Position numbers and translations under genes: made by a program
The notes under the pieces: generated by a model
Database searches by the model: none
Seen by the model: the letters and a program-made list of their open reading frames with translations, nothing else
What the model was told of the DNA's origin: nothing
NCBI GenBank assembly: GCA_005798555.1
Contig: SYJA01000044.1
Coordinates: 1-36,710, forward strand
Origin: Actinomycetota bacterium
Lineage (GTDB): Bacteria > Actinomycetota > Actinomycetes > S36-B12
Reading direction: 5' to 3'
Length of the DNA: 36,710 nucleotides
Shown: one piece after another, positions 1-9,623 of the stretch
Layout of the letters: every line of letters starts with the position of its first letter
Position numbering within the stretch: the first letter of the stretch is position 1

Positions 1-560
1 ACCAGCTCGATGTTCCGGTGATCGTGGGCGTGTGTGCCACCTACCAATCGGCCCTGCACCAGTTGCGCACCGGTGCGGCCGGGGTGCTCGTTGGCTTTGG
101 CGGTGGTTCATCAATGACCACCTCCGATGTGTTGGGAGTGCGGGTTCCGATGGCGAGCGCGGTCGCAGATGTTGCGGCTGCGCGACGGGACTATCTCGAC
201 GAGTCGGGTGGTCGCTACGTACATGTGATCGCAGACGGCTCGATGGGGCAAAGTGGCGATATCGTACGCGCCTTTGCGTGTGGCGCGGATGCGGCGATGC
301 TCGGATCGGTACTGGCACGAGCCGCCGACGCCCCCGGTGGCGGTGCGCACTGGGGCGCCGAAGCCTGGCACGCGCACCTACCGCGGGGGCAGCGAAACCT
401 GTTGACCCAGGTCGGCTCCTTCGCGGAGGTATTGAACGGACCATCAACTCACGCGGCCGGGGCCATGAACATCGCTGGCGCGCTGCGTAAGGCGATGGCA
501 ACAACAGGCTACAGCGATCTAAAGGAATTCCAACGGGTGGAGATGGTAGTTACCGCATGA
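1..560 (+). CDS. guaB3: GuaB3-type IMP dehydrogenase-related protein, C-terminal part (5' end outside window)
   Basis: The reading frame is open from base 3, so this is the C-terminal ~185 residues of a gene that starts upstream; the GTG at 18 is an internal codon. The visible part is the end of the IMPDH/GMPR TIM barrel. It shows the phosphate-binding style stretch GVLVGFGGGSS, then VIADGSMGQSGD and a GADAAMLGS segment. These match the actinobacterial GuaB3 paralogue, which lies beside guaB2 in mycobacteria and streptomycetes and whose exact role is unsettled. No catalytic-Cys loop can be judged because the N-terminal part is missing. The downstream aldehyde dehydrogenase, GMC oxidase and guaA are the usual neighbours, which supports the call. 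The stop is at 558-560, 10 nt before the next start. Confidence 0.88.
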   Translation, partial: QLDVPVIVGVCATYQSALHQLRTGAAGVLVGFGGGSSMTTSDVLGVRVPMASAVADVAAARRDYLDESGGRYVHVIADGSMGQSGDIVRAFACGADAAMLGSVLARAADAPGGGAHWGAEAWHAHLPRGQRNLLTQVGSFAEVLNGPSTHAAGAMNIAGALRKAMATTGYSDLKEFQRVEMVVTA

Positions 561-570
561 GTGGGTTGAC

Positions 571-2133
571 GTGAGCGTCGCTGCTGGGGTTGAGATGGAG
601 CCTGCCGTTGTCCGGCGACTTCTTGGGCATGCGGCGGTAGGGGCGAATCCCAGATCAATTGAAGTGCTGGCTCCGTTCAGTGGAACTGCCTTTTATGCAC
701 TGCCCATCTCAACCGAACTTGACGTGACTGCTGCTGTGGCCACCGCGCGCAAAGCGGGGCGGTGGTGGGCCCAGCGGCCGGTGCAAGAGCGCGCTCGCAT
801 CTTCTTGAAGTTCCATGACCTGGTCTTGGAGCGACGGGACGAAGGCTTAGACATAATTCAGCTCGAGACGGGCAAGGCTCGTCGCGATGCAATCGAGGAG
901 ATCCTCGATGTCCTGATTAACGCCCGGCATTACGCGCGGGATGCTGCACGCTTGATGAGGCCCGTTCGCCATCGTGGGGCGTTGCCAGTCCTGATAGGGG
1001 TTCAGGAGTTACGGCGCCCAAAGGGGGTAGTCGGGATCATCTCGCCCTGGAACTACCCGCTCACCTTGGCGGCAAGTGATGCGATTCCGGCCTTGCTGGC
1101 CGGTAACGCGGTGGTGCTGATGCCGGATTCGAAAACCTCGCTGACCGCCCTGTGGGTAGTTGATCTGATGATTGAGGCCGGGGTCCCGGAGTCGGTTATC
1201 CGAGTGGTAACCGGGGCCGGTGCCGATGTCGGGCCGATGGTCATCGATCGCGTTGATTATGTGATGTTCACTGGGTCGACACAGGTCGGCCGCGAAGTCG
1301 CTCGCCGCTGCGGTGAGCGACTCATTGGCTGCTCCCTTGAGCTCGGCGGCAAGAACGCGATGATCATTCGTGCGGATGCAGATCTTGAACGCGCCGCAGA
1401 AATCGCAGTGCGAGCCTGCTTCGCGAACGCCGGTCAGTTATGTATCTCCATTGAGCGGATGTATATCCATGAGGAGGTGATGCAGCCATTCTTGGACCTA
1501 TTCCTGCCACGAGTCGCCGGGATGCGAATGGTCCCTGAACTTGGCTGGGGCGCGGATATGGGGTCGCTTATTTCGCAGAACCAGCTGGATCGAGTTCAGG
1601 CGCACCTAGCCGATGCGGTTGCGCACGGTGCGCAGGTGCTCGTCGGTGGGAAGGCACGCCCTGAAGTCGGTCCGTACTACTTTGAGCCAACGGTCTTGGC
1701 CGGGGTCAGCGAAGACATGAAATTGTGCCGGGATGAGACTTTTGGCCCGGTGGTCGCGGTCTACCCGGTTAACTCCGACGAGCAGGCGGTCGCTTTGGCC
1801 AATGACACCGTGTACGGGTTGAACGCCTCAGTCCTAACTAGCGATACCTATGCCGGCAACAAGATCGCCGCTCAGCTCAAGGCCGGCACCGTAAATATCA
1901 ACGAGGGCTATGCAGCGGCGTGGGGGAGCGTTCGGGCGCCGATGGGTGGCATGGGTGACTCGGGGCTCGGGCGCCGCCATGGCGCGGAGGGATTCTTGAA
2001 ATACACGGAGGCGCAGACCATCGCCACGCAACGGGCTCTTGGCTTCGGCGCCCCGTTCGGGTGGTCAAATGAACGCTGGGGTGGCACGCTCGTGGCAGCG
2101 GTAGGGGCCATGAAGAAATTTGGCTTCAAGTAA
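571..2133 (+). CDS. NAD(P)+-dependent aldehyde dehydrogenase, succinate-semialdehyde dehydrogenase-like
   Basis: A 520-residue aldehyde dehydrogenase superfamily protein of normal length. The Rossmann/cofactor motif FTGSTQVG is at 233-240, the general-base Glu is E257 in LELGGKN, and the catalytic Cys is C291 in NAGQLCIS. By family resemblance it belongs with actinobacterial GabD2-type succinic semialdehyde dehydrogenases, but substrate cannot be read from sequence. One residue is odd: the stretch after AGNAVVL reads MPDSKT (from M184), where the family normally has a Lys before the Pro that contacts the cofactor ribose. The start chosen is GTG 571, 10 nt after the guaB3 stop; ATG 595 is an alternative. 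It precedes a GMC oxidase by 23 nt, a pairing common beside guaB3 in actinobacteria. Confidence 0.85.
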   Translation: MSVAAGVEMEPAVVRRLLGHAAVGANPRSIEVLAPFSGTAFYALPISTELDVTAAVATARKAGRWWAQRPVQERARIFLKFHDLVLERRDEGLDIIQLETGKARRDAIEEILDVLINARHYARDAARLMRPVRHRGALPVLIGVQELRRPKGVVGIISPWNYPLTLAASDAIPALLAGNAVVLMPDSKTSLTALWVVDLMIEAGVPESVIRVVTGAGADVGPMVIDRVDYVMFTGSTQVGREVARRCGERLIGCSLELGGKNAMIIRADADLERAAEIAVRACFANAGQLCISIERMYIHEEVMQPFLDLFLPRVAGMRMVPELGWGADMGSLISQNQLDRVQAHLADAVAHGAQVLVGGKARPEVGPYYFEPTVLAGVSEDMKLCRDETFGPVVAVYPVNSDEQAVALANDTVYGLNASVLTSDTYAGNKIAAQLKAGTVNINEGYAAAWGSVRAPMGGMGDSGLGRRHGAEGFLKYTEAQTIATQRALGFGAPFGWSNERWGGTLVAAVGAMKKFGFK

Positions 2134-2156
2134 CGCCCACGGATTGGGGAGCATGG

Positions 2157-3857
2157 ATGCCTGGTAGCGAAATGGATTTCGATGTCATCATTATCGGATC
2201 CGGCTTCGGCGGTTCGGTCTCAGCTCTTCGATTAGTCGAAAAGGGCTATCGGGTAGGCGTGCTTGAGGCGGGGCGCCGGTTCGATGAATCCACTTATCCA
2301 AAGAACTCGTGGCACCTATCGCGGTTCTTGTGGGCACCGAAGCTGGGCCTGACGGGGCTCCAACGCATCCATGTACTGAAGGATGTCGTGGTACTTGCCG
2401 GCGCAGGTGTTGGTGGCGGCAGTTTGAACTATGCGAACACGTTGTACGTGCCCGGTAAGAAGTACTTCACCGATCCGCAGTGGGTCGATATCACCGACTG
2501 GGCCGATGAGTTGACACCGTTCTACGACCAGGCGGCCCGAATGCTCGGGGTCGCTGAGAATCCGACGATGACTCCAAGTGACTTGGTCATGAAGGCCGTC
2601 GCCGATGACATGGGGGTTGGTCACACCTTCCGGCTCACGCCGGTCGGAGTTTATTTCGGGGCGGGCCACGGTGTCGTGAAACCAGATCCTTTCTTCGGAG
2701 GTGTTGGCCCAGATCGCACCGGTTGCATTGAATGCGGTGAATGTATGACGGGGTGCCGACATGGCGCCAAGAACACTTTGCCCAAGAATTATCTAGGGCT
2801 GGCCGAGCTGGCGGGTGCGTGCGTGCACCCGCTCACCACCGTGACCGAGATTGCTGAGCGCGCCGGTGGCGGCTACGAAGTCAGCACTGTCCGTACTGGC
2901 TTGCATCTTGGTAAGCGCACGAGATCCTTCAGCGCAGCGCACGTGATCATGGCGGCCGGCACCTACAACACGCAGAAATTACTGCATCAAATGAGTGATA
3001 CGGGCAAGTTGCCGCGCCTATCAAAGCGACTGGGCCGGCTGTCTCGGACCAACTCCGAATCGATTCTCGGAGCCATCTCGAACTCCTCGGCGAGCGACTA
3101 CACGCAGGGGGTGGCTATCACCTCTAGTTGGTTCCCGGATCCAAATACCCATGTGGAGCCTGTGCGGTACGGCAAGGGTTCTAATTCGATGGGTCTGTTG
3201 CAGTCGGTAATCACCGTCCCGCAAATGGGCAAAGCCCGTTGGAAAATCTGGACCGGTGAACTCGTGCGTCAACGGCGTAATGCGGTGTCACTGCTTAATG
3301 TGCGCCGGTGGAGCGAGCGTGCGGTTATCTCGCTGGTGATGCAACCGGTTGATAACTCATTGACCACAGTAGGCACGCGATCGCGTTTTGGCCGTTGGCA
3401 TTTGACTACTAAGAAAGATGAGTCTAATCCAGCACCCACCTATCTGCCGGTGGCCCACGATGTCATCAAGCGGGTGGCGCAGAAGATCGGTGGGGTTCCG
3501 GGAAGCAGTGTTTTCGAGAATTTCGACGCTGCGATGACCGCGCATTTTGTTGGCGGTTGCGTAATCGGCGTGGACGCTGATCACGGGGTGATTGACGCCT
3601 ATCACCGCGCATTCGGCCACCCGGGGCTGCATGTGGTTGACGGCGCGGCAATCACGGCGAACCTTGGCGTGAACCCTTCGCTGACCATCACCGCCCAAGC
3701 CGAGCGGGCTATGGCACTGTGGCCGAACAAGGGTGAGGCGGACCTACGACCGGAACTTGGCCAGCCTTATCTGCGGATACAACCGGTCGCGCCGAAGAAC
3801 CCGGTAGTACCTGATCACGCGCCTGCTGCCCTGCGTTTACCCCTTACCGCTATCTGA
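2157..3857 (+). CDS. GMC-family FAD oxidoreductase, ChoD (cholesterol oxidase)-like
   Basis: A 566-residue flavoprotein. The FAD dinucleotide-binding motif GSGFGG is at 14-19, a GAGVGGGS loop at ~82-89, and the C-terminal GMC substrate/flavin domain ends with HFVGGCVIG and a VNPSLTITAQAERA stretch. It resembles the ChoD branch of GMC oxidases that sits near guaB3 in mycobacteria. Most carriers have no sterol pathway, and none is visible here, so the substrate is unknown. An inserted Cys cluster (C190, C193, C196, C200; CxxCxxCxxxC) looks like a [4Fe-4S] ferredoxin half-motif. The start at ATG 2157 is preceded by GGGGA at 2146-2150; ATG 2172, directly before the FAD motif, is an alternative. 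No Tat or Sec signal is visible, so it is probably cytoplasmic. Confidence 0.85.
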   Translation: MPGSEMDFDVIIIGSGFGGSVSALRLVEKGYRVGVLEAGRRFDESTYPKNSWHLSRFLWAPKLGLTGLQRIHVLKDVVVLAGAGVGGGSLNYANTLYVPGKKYFTDPQWVDITDWADELTPFYDQAARMLGVAENPTMTPSDLVMKAVADDMGVGHTFRLTPVGVYFGAGHGVVKPDPFFGGVGPDRTGCIECGECMTGCRHGAKNTLPKNYLGLAELAGACVHPLTTVTEIAERAGGGYEVSTVRTGLHLGKRTRSFSAAHVIMAAGTYNTQKLLHQMSDTGKLPRLSKRLGRLSRTNSESILGAISNSSASDYTQGVAITSSWFPDPNTHVEPVRYGKGSNSMGLLQSVITVPQMGKARWKIWTGELVRQRRNAVSLLNVRRWSERAVISLVMQPVDNSLTTVGTRSRFGRWHLTTKKDESNPAPTYLPVAHDVIKRVAQKIGGVPGSSVFENFDAAMTAHFVGGCVIGVDADHGVIDAYHRAFGHPGLHVVDGAAITANLGVNPSLTITAQAERAMALWPNKGEADLRPELGQPYLRIQPVAPKNPVVPDHAPAALRLPLTAI

Positions 3858-3887
3858 ATGCGAAAGCGGGAAGTCGCGGCGGCCGGG

Positions 3888-4736
3888 CTAGATGCCGGAG
3901 GCTGCCCGAACCGCCCGCGCCGTGATGACCCGGGCCAGGTGCTCCCGGTAATCGGCCTGGGCATGGAGGTCACTTGTTGCCCGAGTTCCATCGGCCGCAT
4001 GCATTGCCGCTGCGGTGATGTCAGCCGGCGATGAGGCGCCAACAAGTGCTGCTTCCACCGTGCTTGCACGGACGGCGGTCGGAGCCATATTGGTGAGGCC
4101 GATGCGGGCCTCCTTGATAACCCCGCCTTGGACATTGACAACGGCAGCAACTCCGACAATGGCCCAGGCCTGTGCCGTTCGGTTAAACTTCGAATAGCTA
4201 CTGCCCCAGTCGCACTTGGGGATACTGAAACTGACCAGGATTTCATCCGGGCCGACGGCGGTGGTGAAGTAATCAAGGAAGAAGTCCTTGGCCGCGACAG
4301 TTCGCCTACCACCTGGACCAGCGATCACGAAGGATGTATCAAGTGCCAACGCCGCGGCTGGGATATCACTGGCCGGATCGGCATGGGCCAGGGCGCCGCC
4401 GGTGGTGCCCCGATGCCGAATAGCCGGATCTGCCACGGTGGCGGTTGCCTGCGCCAGCAAGAGTGCGTGCTTTTGCACCAAGGAGTTGCTCATGACACCG
4501 TGGTGGGTTGTCGCCGCCCCGATGGTTATCGAATCACCGTCGTCCCGGACGCCGAGCATCTCATCGATGCCGCCGCAGTCGACCAGGACCGATGGCTCGG
4601 CCATTCGCAGTCTCAGTACTGGCAGGAGTGATTGGCCACCGGAAATTATCTTGGAGTCCTCGCCCCCTGACTTCAAGGCAGCAAGCGCCTGATCGATGGA
4701 TGTCGCCTTCACATAATCGAATTCGACGGGAATCAT
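3888..4736 (-). CDS. Molybdenum hydroxylase FAD-binding medium subunit (CoxM-like)
   Basis: 282 residues, the normal size for the medium subunit of the xanthine dehydrogenase/CO dehydrogenase family. The first FAD-contact motif SGGQSLLPVLRLR starts at residue 32, and the second, TTGGALAHADP, at 111. The subunit passes electrons from the 2Fe-2S subunit to an acceptor. It is the last gene of the operon transcribed leftward as S-L-M. Its ATG (4736-4734) overlaps the TGA of the large subunit in an ATGA arrangement, indicating translational coupling. Its stop faces the GMC oxidase stop 30 nt away, with no clear terminator between. The substrate is undetermined. Confidence 0.9.
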   Translation of the reverse strand: MIPVEFDYVKATSIDQALAALKSGGEDSKIISGGQSLLPVLRLRMAEPSVLVDCGGIDEMLGVRDDGDSITIGAATTHHGVMSNSLVQKHALLLAQATATVADPAIRHRGTTGGALAHADPASDIPAAALALDTSFVIAGPGGRRTVAAKDFFLDYFTTAVGPDEILVSFSIPKCDWGSSYSKFNRTAQAWAIVGVAAVVNVQGGVIKEARIGLTNMAPTAVRASTVEAALVGASSPADITAAAMHAADGTRATSDLHAQADYREHLARVITARAVRAASGI

Positions 4737-7105
4737 TTGGCACCTCCCTTAGCAGTTTGAATTGCTCGCCACACGGTCTGCGGTGCGGCGGGCATGGCAA
4801 CGTCTGTTACTCCAAGGTGTCTGAGAGCGTCGACAATGCCATTGATGATTGCTGGCGTTGATGCGATTGTCCCGGCTTCGCCAACGCCCTTAGTCCCTAG
4901 TGGGTGCGTGGTCGAAGGGGTGACGGTAGATCCGGTCTCGAACGAGGGTAGGTCCGCAGCGCTCGGTATTAGATAATCGGCGAGGCTCGCGGTCAGCAGG
5001 TTACCGTCGTCGTCGTACTCGGCGCCCTCAAAAAGCGCCTGTGCGATGCCTTGGGCAACACCACCATGAACTTGACCTTCGACGATCATTGGGTTCACCT
5101 GCATGCCCACGTCATCTACGCAGACATATTTGCGAAGCTTGACCTGCCCCGTCTCGGTATCGACTTCCAAGGCAGCTAAGTGGGTCCCGTGCGGATACGA
5201 GAAATCCTCAGGGTCGATTGTGGCCTCAGCCTGCAAGGTCGGTTCTACGCCCGGCGGCAGATTGTGTGCCGTGAAGGCCTCGAAGGCAACCGCACCCAGC
5301 GCCTGTGACTTACTCGGGTCGCCCTTCACTTGGAAACTGCCATTGACGAATTCCAAGTCCGATGCACTGCACTCGAGTTGGTGCGCGGCAATTACCCGGG
5401 CCTTCTCGACGAGGCGCTCGCTGGCGGCCTTGATCGCCTGCCCGCCGACGGCAAGTGACCTAGAGCCGTAGGTGTCCATGCCGTAAGGCGCGCGACCGGT
5501 ATCACTGTGGATCACTTCAATGTCCTCAACTGGAACGCCAAGGATGCTGCTGGCGATTTGGCTCCAAGCCGTCTCGTGGCCTTGGCCGTGGGGAGATGTC
5601 CCGGTTACCACTTCGATCTTGCCGGTTGGGAGTGCGCGTACCGTGCAGTGCTCCCAGCCGCCGGCTACGTACTTAAGCGCGCCTAGGGTTCGGGAGGGGG
5701 CGAGCCCGCACATTTCGGTGAATGTTGATATTCCGATGCCAAGTTGCACTGGGTCACCGGATGCCCGGCGCTGTGCCTGCTCGGCCCTTAGGCCGTCGTA
5801 GTCGAACATTGCAAGGGCTTTTTCAGTCGCAGCTTCGTAGTTGCCCGTGTCGTACGTTAATCCGGCAACGGTGGTAAAGGGGAATTCCTCATGTTTGATC
5901 CAGTTTTTCTTCCGCAACTCCATCGGCTCCATGCCGATTTCGGCAGCCAACTCATCGACGATTCTCTCGATCGCATAAGTGGATTCGGGCCGGCCGGCCC
6001 CGCGATAGGCGTCGGTCGGCGTCTTATTGGTGAACACACCCGTGCAGGTGAAGTCGTATGAATCCATCTTGTAGATCGCCGGGTACATGAACATGCCAAG
6101 GAGTGGTACGCCAGGCGTGATGATCTGCAAGTAGGCACCCATGTTGGCGAGCAGGGTGACCTTAAGGCCCAAGATCTTGCCGTCTTTGGTGGCAGCGATT
6201 TCAATATCTTGAATCTGGTCGCGACCATGATGGGTTGCGACCAGATTCTCGCTTCGGGTCTCGGTCCATTTAACCGGCCGACCGAGCTTCTTAGCTAGGT
6301 TCGTGACGAGGATCTCCTCCCGGTAGCACTGGAGTTTGCCACCGAAACCACCGCCAACATCTGGTGCCACGACGCGAAGATTGTTCTCCGGGATTCCGGT
6401 CACTAGTGCCAGCAGGACTCGTAGAACGTGCGGAATCTGGGTTGCTGACCAGATGGTGATTTCGTCACTCATGCCCATTGGCGCGGCGACCACCGAGCGT
6501 GGTTCCATGAATGTTGGGATCAGTCGTTGATTGATGAATCGCCTGGCCACTACGACATCGGCCTTTGCCCGCGAGGCTTCATAGTCGCCGCAGGGCATCT
6601 TGTAGACGTAGCAGGCATTCGTCTCGATTTCGTCGTGGACTAGCGCACTGCCACTTCCAAGGGCTGCTTCCATGTCAGTGACAGCGGGTAGCTGCTCATA
6701 GGAGACTACGATTGAGTCGAGAGCGTCGACAGCGGCTGCGACACTGGTGGCAAGAACCACCGCTACGCAGTCACCGACCTGTCGGACCTTGTCGATTGCC
6801 AGCGCCGGAAATGCGGGCATCTTGATGTCATCGGTTACCGGCCAAACGCATGGCACTCCGCCATTTAGATCACCGAGTTCCTTCGCTCCGTATGCGGCCA
6901 CGACTCCCGGCTGCTTCAGGGCCCCCGATACATCAAGTTTCGTGATTTTGGCATGTGCCATCGGGCTGCGCAGGATTGCCATGTGCACGGTTCCAGGCAG
7001 TTGGATGTTGTCGGTCCAATTTGTCTGCCCGTGCAGCAGATGCGCGTCTTCCTTGCGGCGAATCGGCTTACCGATTGCGGTGTCTGTTTCGACGGCAGCT
7101 GTCAT
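4733..7105 (-). CDS. Molybdenum hydroxylase large subunit, form II CoxL-like (xanthine dehydrogenase family)
   Basis: 790 residues with the typical two-part molybdopterin-binding architecture. Visible signatures are GGGFGGK at 251-257, AYRGAGR at 366-372 and the C-terminal GVGEAG with the probable catalytic base E743. The active-site loop AYRGAGR is the form II signature. True aerobic CO dehydrogenases (form I) carry AYxCSFR with a Cys that binds copper, so CO oxidation is unlikely and the substrate is probably an N-heterocycle or aldehyde. Both ends overlap neighbours by 4 nt (ATGA), so S, L and M are co-translated. No coxD/E/F or XdhC-type maturation genes are in the window. Confidence 0.9.
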   Translation of the reverse strand: MTAAVETDTAIGKPIRRKEDAHLLHGQTNWTDNIQLPGTVHMAILRSPMAHAKITKLDVSGALKQPGVVAAYGAKELGDLNGGVPCVWPVTDDIKMPAFPALAIDKVRQVGDCVAVVLATSVAAAVDALDSIVVSYEQLPAVTDMEAALGSGSALVHDEIETNACYVYKMPCGDYEASRAKADVVVARRFINQRLIPTFMEPRSVVAAPMGMSDEITIWSATQIPHVLRVLLALVTGIPENNLRVVAPDVGGGFGGKLQCYREEILVTNLAKKLGRPVKWTETRSENLVATHHGRDQIQDIEIAATKDGKILGLKVTLLANMGAYLQIITPGVPLLGMFMYPAIYKMDSYDFTCTGVFTNKTPTDAYRGAGRPESTYAIERIVDELAAEIGMEPMELRKKNWIKHEEFPFTTVAGLTYDTGNYEAATEKALAMFDYDGLRAEQAQRRASGDPVQLGIGISTFTEMCGLAPSRTLGALKYVAGGWEHCTVRALPTGKIEVVTGTSPHGQGHETAWSQIASSILGVPVEDIEVIHSDTGRAPYGMDTYGSRSLAVGGQAIKAASERLVEKARVIAAHQLECSASDLEFVNGSFQVKGDPSKSQALGAVAFEAFTAHNLPPGVEPTLQAEATIDPEDFSYPHGTHLAALEVDTETGQVKLRKYVCVDDVGMQVNPMIVEGQVHGGVAQGIAQALFEGAEYDDDGNLLTASLADYLIPSAADLPSFETGSTVTPSTTHPLGTKGVGEAGTIASTPAIINGIVDALRHLGVTDVAMPAAPQTVWRAIQTAKGGAK

Positions 7106-7590
7106 TTCGCACCTTTCGCGGGGCCGGCCGACATGAGATCAGCGGCGTAGGAAACGGACTTAACGATGTTGTGATATCCGGTGCAACGGCAAAGATTGCC
7201 TTCTAGCCCTTCTCGGATTTCACTCTCCGAGGGTGTGGGATTCTCCGATAGCAAATCCACCGCGGCCATCACCATGCCCGGTGTGCAGTACCCGCATTGC
7301 AAGCCGTGGCACTCCTTGAATGCGGTTTGCACCGGGTGCCAGTCGTTTCCATCTGCCAGCCCCTGAATCGTTGTCACCTCGCAGCCATCTGCCTGCACTG
7401 CTAGGACGCTGCAGGATTTAACGCTGCGCCCGTTCAGCAGCACGGTGCATGCGCCGCAGTTTGAGGTATCGCAACCCACCACGGTTCCGACCCGGCCGAT
7501 GTCTTCTCGGAGCCAATGCACGAGGAGTTTGCGCGGTTCCACCTCGCCCTGATAAGACGTGCCATCAACTTTCACGGAGATGTGGGCCAT
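7102..7590 (-). CDS. Molybdenum hydroxylase [2Fe-2S] small subunit (CoxS-like)
   Basis: 162 residues. The plant-ferredoxin-type cluster is bound by C40, C45, C48 and C60 ([12 protein letters not shown] region). The second cluster is bound by C99, C102, C134 and C136 (QCGYC and LCRCTGYH). This is the complete eight-Cys set expected for the small subunit of molybdenum hydroxylases. It is the first gene of the leftward operon. A good Shine-Dalgarno (GGAAGGAA on the - strand) lies just upstream of ATG 7590. The ATG of the large subunit overlaps its stop. Divergent to it, 100 bp away, is the CD225 protein gene. Confidence 0.93.
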   Translation of the reverse strand: MAHISVKVDGTSYQGEVEPRKLLVHWLREDIGRVGTVVGCDTSNCGACTVLLNGRSVKSCSVLAVQADGCEVTTIQGLADGNDWHPVQTAFKECHGLQCGYCTPGMVMAAVDLLSENPTPSESEIREGLEGNLCRCTGYHNIVKSVSYAADLMSAGPAKGAK

Positions 7591-7677
7591 AGGGTTCCTT
7601 CCCGCGGGGAATGTGATGGCGTTACGGTAGCGGAGTTCCCCAGACTTCGCGCGGGGTATCCAAATTTCACCCCCGGA

Positions 7678-7683
7678 TAGGGT
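7678..7683 (+). promoter_or_regulatory. Putative -10 hexamer, leaderless start of CD225 gene
   Basis: TAGGGT is followed by 7 nt and then ATG 7691. The spacing places the transcription start at or next to the A of the start codon. No Shine-Dalgarno is present. Confidence 0.45.
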
Positions 7684-7690
7684 TCAATCG

Positions 7691-7993
7691 ATGACTATTG
7701 ACCCGGCTCCCGACCCATCAGCTAGCCCCGAGGCAGCCGACTCGGGGAATTCGCCGTCTGCGCACCTGGGTTGGGCCATCGTCGTGGCCGCACTGGGCTT
7801 CCTACCCCTTGGAGTGATCGCGATCATCCAAGCCCTGCGCACCACCTCTGCACTTCGGGCTGGGGACTTGGTTAGTGCCCGGAAACGAGCACGGTCCGCC
7901 AAGCGTTGGATCATCGGCACCGCGGTGGTGGCTGTCTTGGTGGATCTGGCCATCGTCGGGTCACTCTTGCTACTCGGTGCCTTCGCCAGTTGA
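7691..7993 (+). CDS. CD225/dispanin-family small membrane protein
   Basis: 100 residues: a Ser/Pro/Ala-rich N-terminal tail (~1-24), a first hydrophobic segment (~27-49), a conserved basic loop and a second membrane segment (~74-97). The loop pattern, with PLG followed by an A/S..AGD..SARKRARSAKRW core, matches bacterial CD225/dispanin (IFITM-like) proteins. In actinobacteria these are common and mostly uncharacterised, so no specific function is claimed. It lies directly before guaA but probably has its own leaderless promoter. The gap to the guaA start is 62 nt. Confidence 0.75.
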   Translation: MTIDPAPDPSASPEAADSGNSPSAHLGWAIVVAALGFLPLGVIAIIQALRTTSALRAGDLVSARKRARSAKRWIIGTAVVAVLVDLAIVGSLLLLGAFAS

Positions 7994-8021
7994 CGTTGCG
8001 GGCGAGCAGGTGGCTCGGGTC

Positions 8022-8049
8022 TTGGGACCGAATTGTTCGGTCATAGGCT
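8022..8049 (+). promoter_or_regulatory. Putative guaA promoter (-35 TTGGGA, -10 TAGGCT)
   Basis: TTGGGA at 8022-8027, a 16-nt spacer, and TAGGCT at 8044-8049 form a plausible housekeeping promoter. The GTG at 8056 begins 6 nt after the -10, so the transcript would be leaderless. This decides the guaA start in favour of GTG 8056 over the TTG at 8050. Confidence 0.55.
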
Positions 8050-8055
8050 TTGGCG

Positions 8056-9618
8056 GTGACGCAGGTGCAACCAACGGTCCTAGTCGTTGATTTTGGTGCG
8101 CAGTACGCGCAACTCATCGCCCGCCGGGTGCGCGAGGCAAATATCTACTCTGAGGTCGTCCCGCACACCATCACGGCGCCGGAGATGGCGGCCCGAAATC
8201 CAGCGGCGATCGTGCTCAGCGGGGGGCCGTCGAGTGTCTATGACGTGGGTGCACCGCATTTCGATGAATCAATCCTAGAACTTGGGATACCGGTCTTCGG
8301 GATCTGCTACGGCTTCCAGGCGATGGCGCAGGCGATGGGCGGCAAAGTTGATAGGACGGGGCTGCGCGAATTCGGTGGCACGATAATTCAGGTCACCGAG
8401 CCCGGTGCCCTGTTCGCCGGTCTACCTGATTCCCAAAGTGTGTGGATGTCACATGGCGACTCGGTAGCGGTTGCGCCGGCCGGGTTCAGGGTCAGTGCGG
8501 TATCGGCGGGTGCCCCGGTTGCGGCATTTGAAAGCCTTGAGCGACAGATGGCGGGGGTCCAATTTCATCCCGAGGTCCTTCATAGTGAGCATGGTCAGTC
8601 AGTACTCACCCACTTCCTCTATGACATAGCCAACATTGCCCCGACCTGGACGATGCTCAATGTCATTGACGTGCAGGTTGCGGCGATTCGCGAGCAGGTC
8701 GGCAGCGGTCGGGTGATCTGCGGGCTATCTGGCGGTGTTGACTCAGCGGTGGCCGCTGCGTTGGTGCAGCGAGCGGTAGGTGATCAATTGACTTGTGTGT
8801 TTGTTGACCACGGCCTGCTACGCAAGGGCGAGGCCGAGCAGGTCGAACGTGACTTCGTGGCGGCGACCGGGGTCAAGCTCGTCGTTGCCGATGCGGCTGA
8901 CAGATTCCTCGATGCGCTTGCCGGAGTCAGCGACCCGGAAGCTAAGCGCAAGATCATCGGCGCTGAGTTCATCAGGGTTTTCGAGGATGCGGCACGCGGA
9001 ATAGTGGAATCAGCCGATGGTGAGCCGGTCGACTTCTTGGTGCAGGGCACTTTGTATCCAGATGTCGTTGAATCCGGCGGCGGTAGTGGCACGGCAAATA
9101 TCAAGAGCCACCACAATGTGGGCGGCCTGCCCGATGATCTGAAGTTCAGTTTGGTTGAGCCACTTCGCGCTCTGTTTAAAGATGAGGTGCGTAAGGTCGG
9201 GTTAGATCTGGGTCTGCCGCCGGCCATCGTCTGGCGACACCCGTTTCCGGGCCCGGGTTTGGCTATCCGCATTGTTGGCGCGGTCGACGCTGAGCGCCTT
9301 CGCATCCTGCGTGCCGCCGATGCCATTGCCCGTGAGGAGTTGACCGCAGCCGGGCTGGACCGCGAGGTGTGGCAATTCCCGGTGGTATTGCTGGCTGATG
9401 TGCGCTCGGTTGGGGTGCAAGGCGATGGTCGTACCTATGGCCATCCGGTGGTACTGCGCCCGGTATCAAGTGAGGATGCGATGACCGCGGACTGGTCGCG
9501 GCTGCCCTATGACGTGGTTGCCCGGATCTCGACACGCATCACCAACGAGGTTCGAGAGATCAATCGCGTTACCTTAGATGTCACGAGCAAGCCGCCAGGC
9601 ACGATTGAGTGGGAGTAA
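8056..9618 (+). CDS. guaA: GMP synthase (glutamine-hydrolysing)
   Basis: About 520 residues, full length. It converts XMP, glutamine and ATP to GMP in the last step of guanine nucleotide synthesis. The N-terminal class I glutamine amidotransferase has the nucleophile Cys in FGICYGFQ (residue ~84) and the His/Glu pair in [12 protein letters not shown]. The ATP-pyrophosphatase domain follows with the P-loop [14 protein letters not shown], and the C-terminal dimerisation domain ends PPGTIEWE as usual. Start choice: GTG 8056, because there is no ribosome-binding site and a -10 hexamer ends 6 nt upstream. Together with guaB3 upstream and purN/purH at the right end, it is part of the purine backbone of this region. 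Confidence 0.97.
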   Translation: MTQVQPTVLVVDFGAQYAQLIARRVREANIYSEVVPHTITAPEMAARNPAAIVLSGGPSSVYDVGAPHFDESILELGIPVFGICYGFQAMAQAMGGKVDRTGLREFGGTIIQVTEPGALFAGLPDSQSVWMSHGDSVAVAPAGFRVSAVSAGAPVAAFESLERQMAGVQFHPEVLHSEHGQSVLTHFLYDIANIAPTWTMLNVIDVQVAAIREQVGSGRVICGLSGGVDSAVAAALVQRAVGDQLTCVFVDHGLLRKGEAEQVERDFVAATGVKLVVADAADRFLDALAGVSDPEAKRKIIGAEFIRVFEDAARGIVESADGEPVDFLVQGTLYPDVVESGGGSGTANIKSHHNVGGLPDDLKFSLVEPLRALFKDEVRKVGLDLGLPPAIVWRHPFPGPGLAIRIVGAVDAERLRILRAADAIAREELTAAGLDREVWQFPVVLLADVRSVGVQGDGRTYGHPVVLRPVSSEDAMTADWSRLPYDVVARISTRITNEVREINRVTLDVTSKPPGTIEWE

Positions 9619-9623
9619 ACCTG

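Noticed and set aside
18-560. GTG 18 as the true start of the first gene
   Set aside because: The frame is open to base 3, and the sequence there continues the IMPDH-type barrel, so the gene begins outside the window.
2157-3857. Cholesterol catabolism
   Set aside because: Only the ChoD-like protein resembles this pathway. No ring-degrading sterol genes are present, and such homologues are widespread in non-sterol users.
4733-7590. Aerobic carbon monoxide dehydrogenase
   Set aside because: The large subunit lacks the AYxCSFR loop with the copper-binding Cys. It has AYRGAGR, so CO oxidation is not supported.
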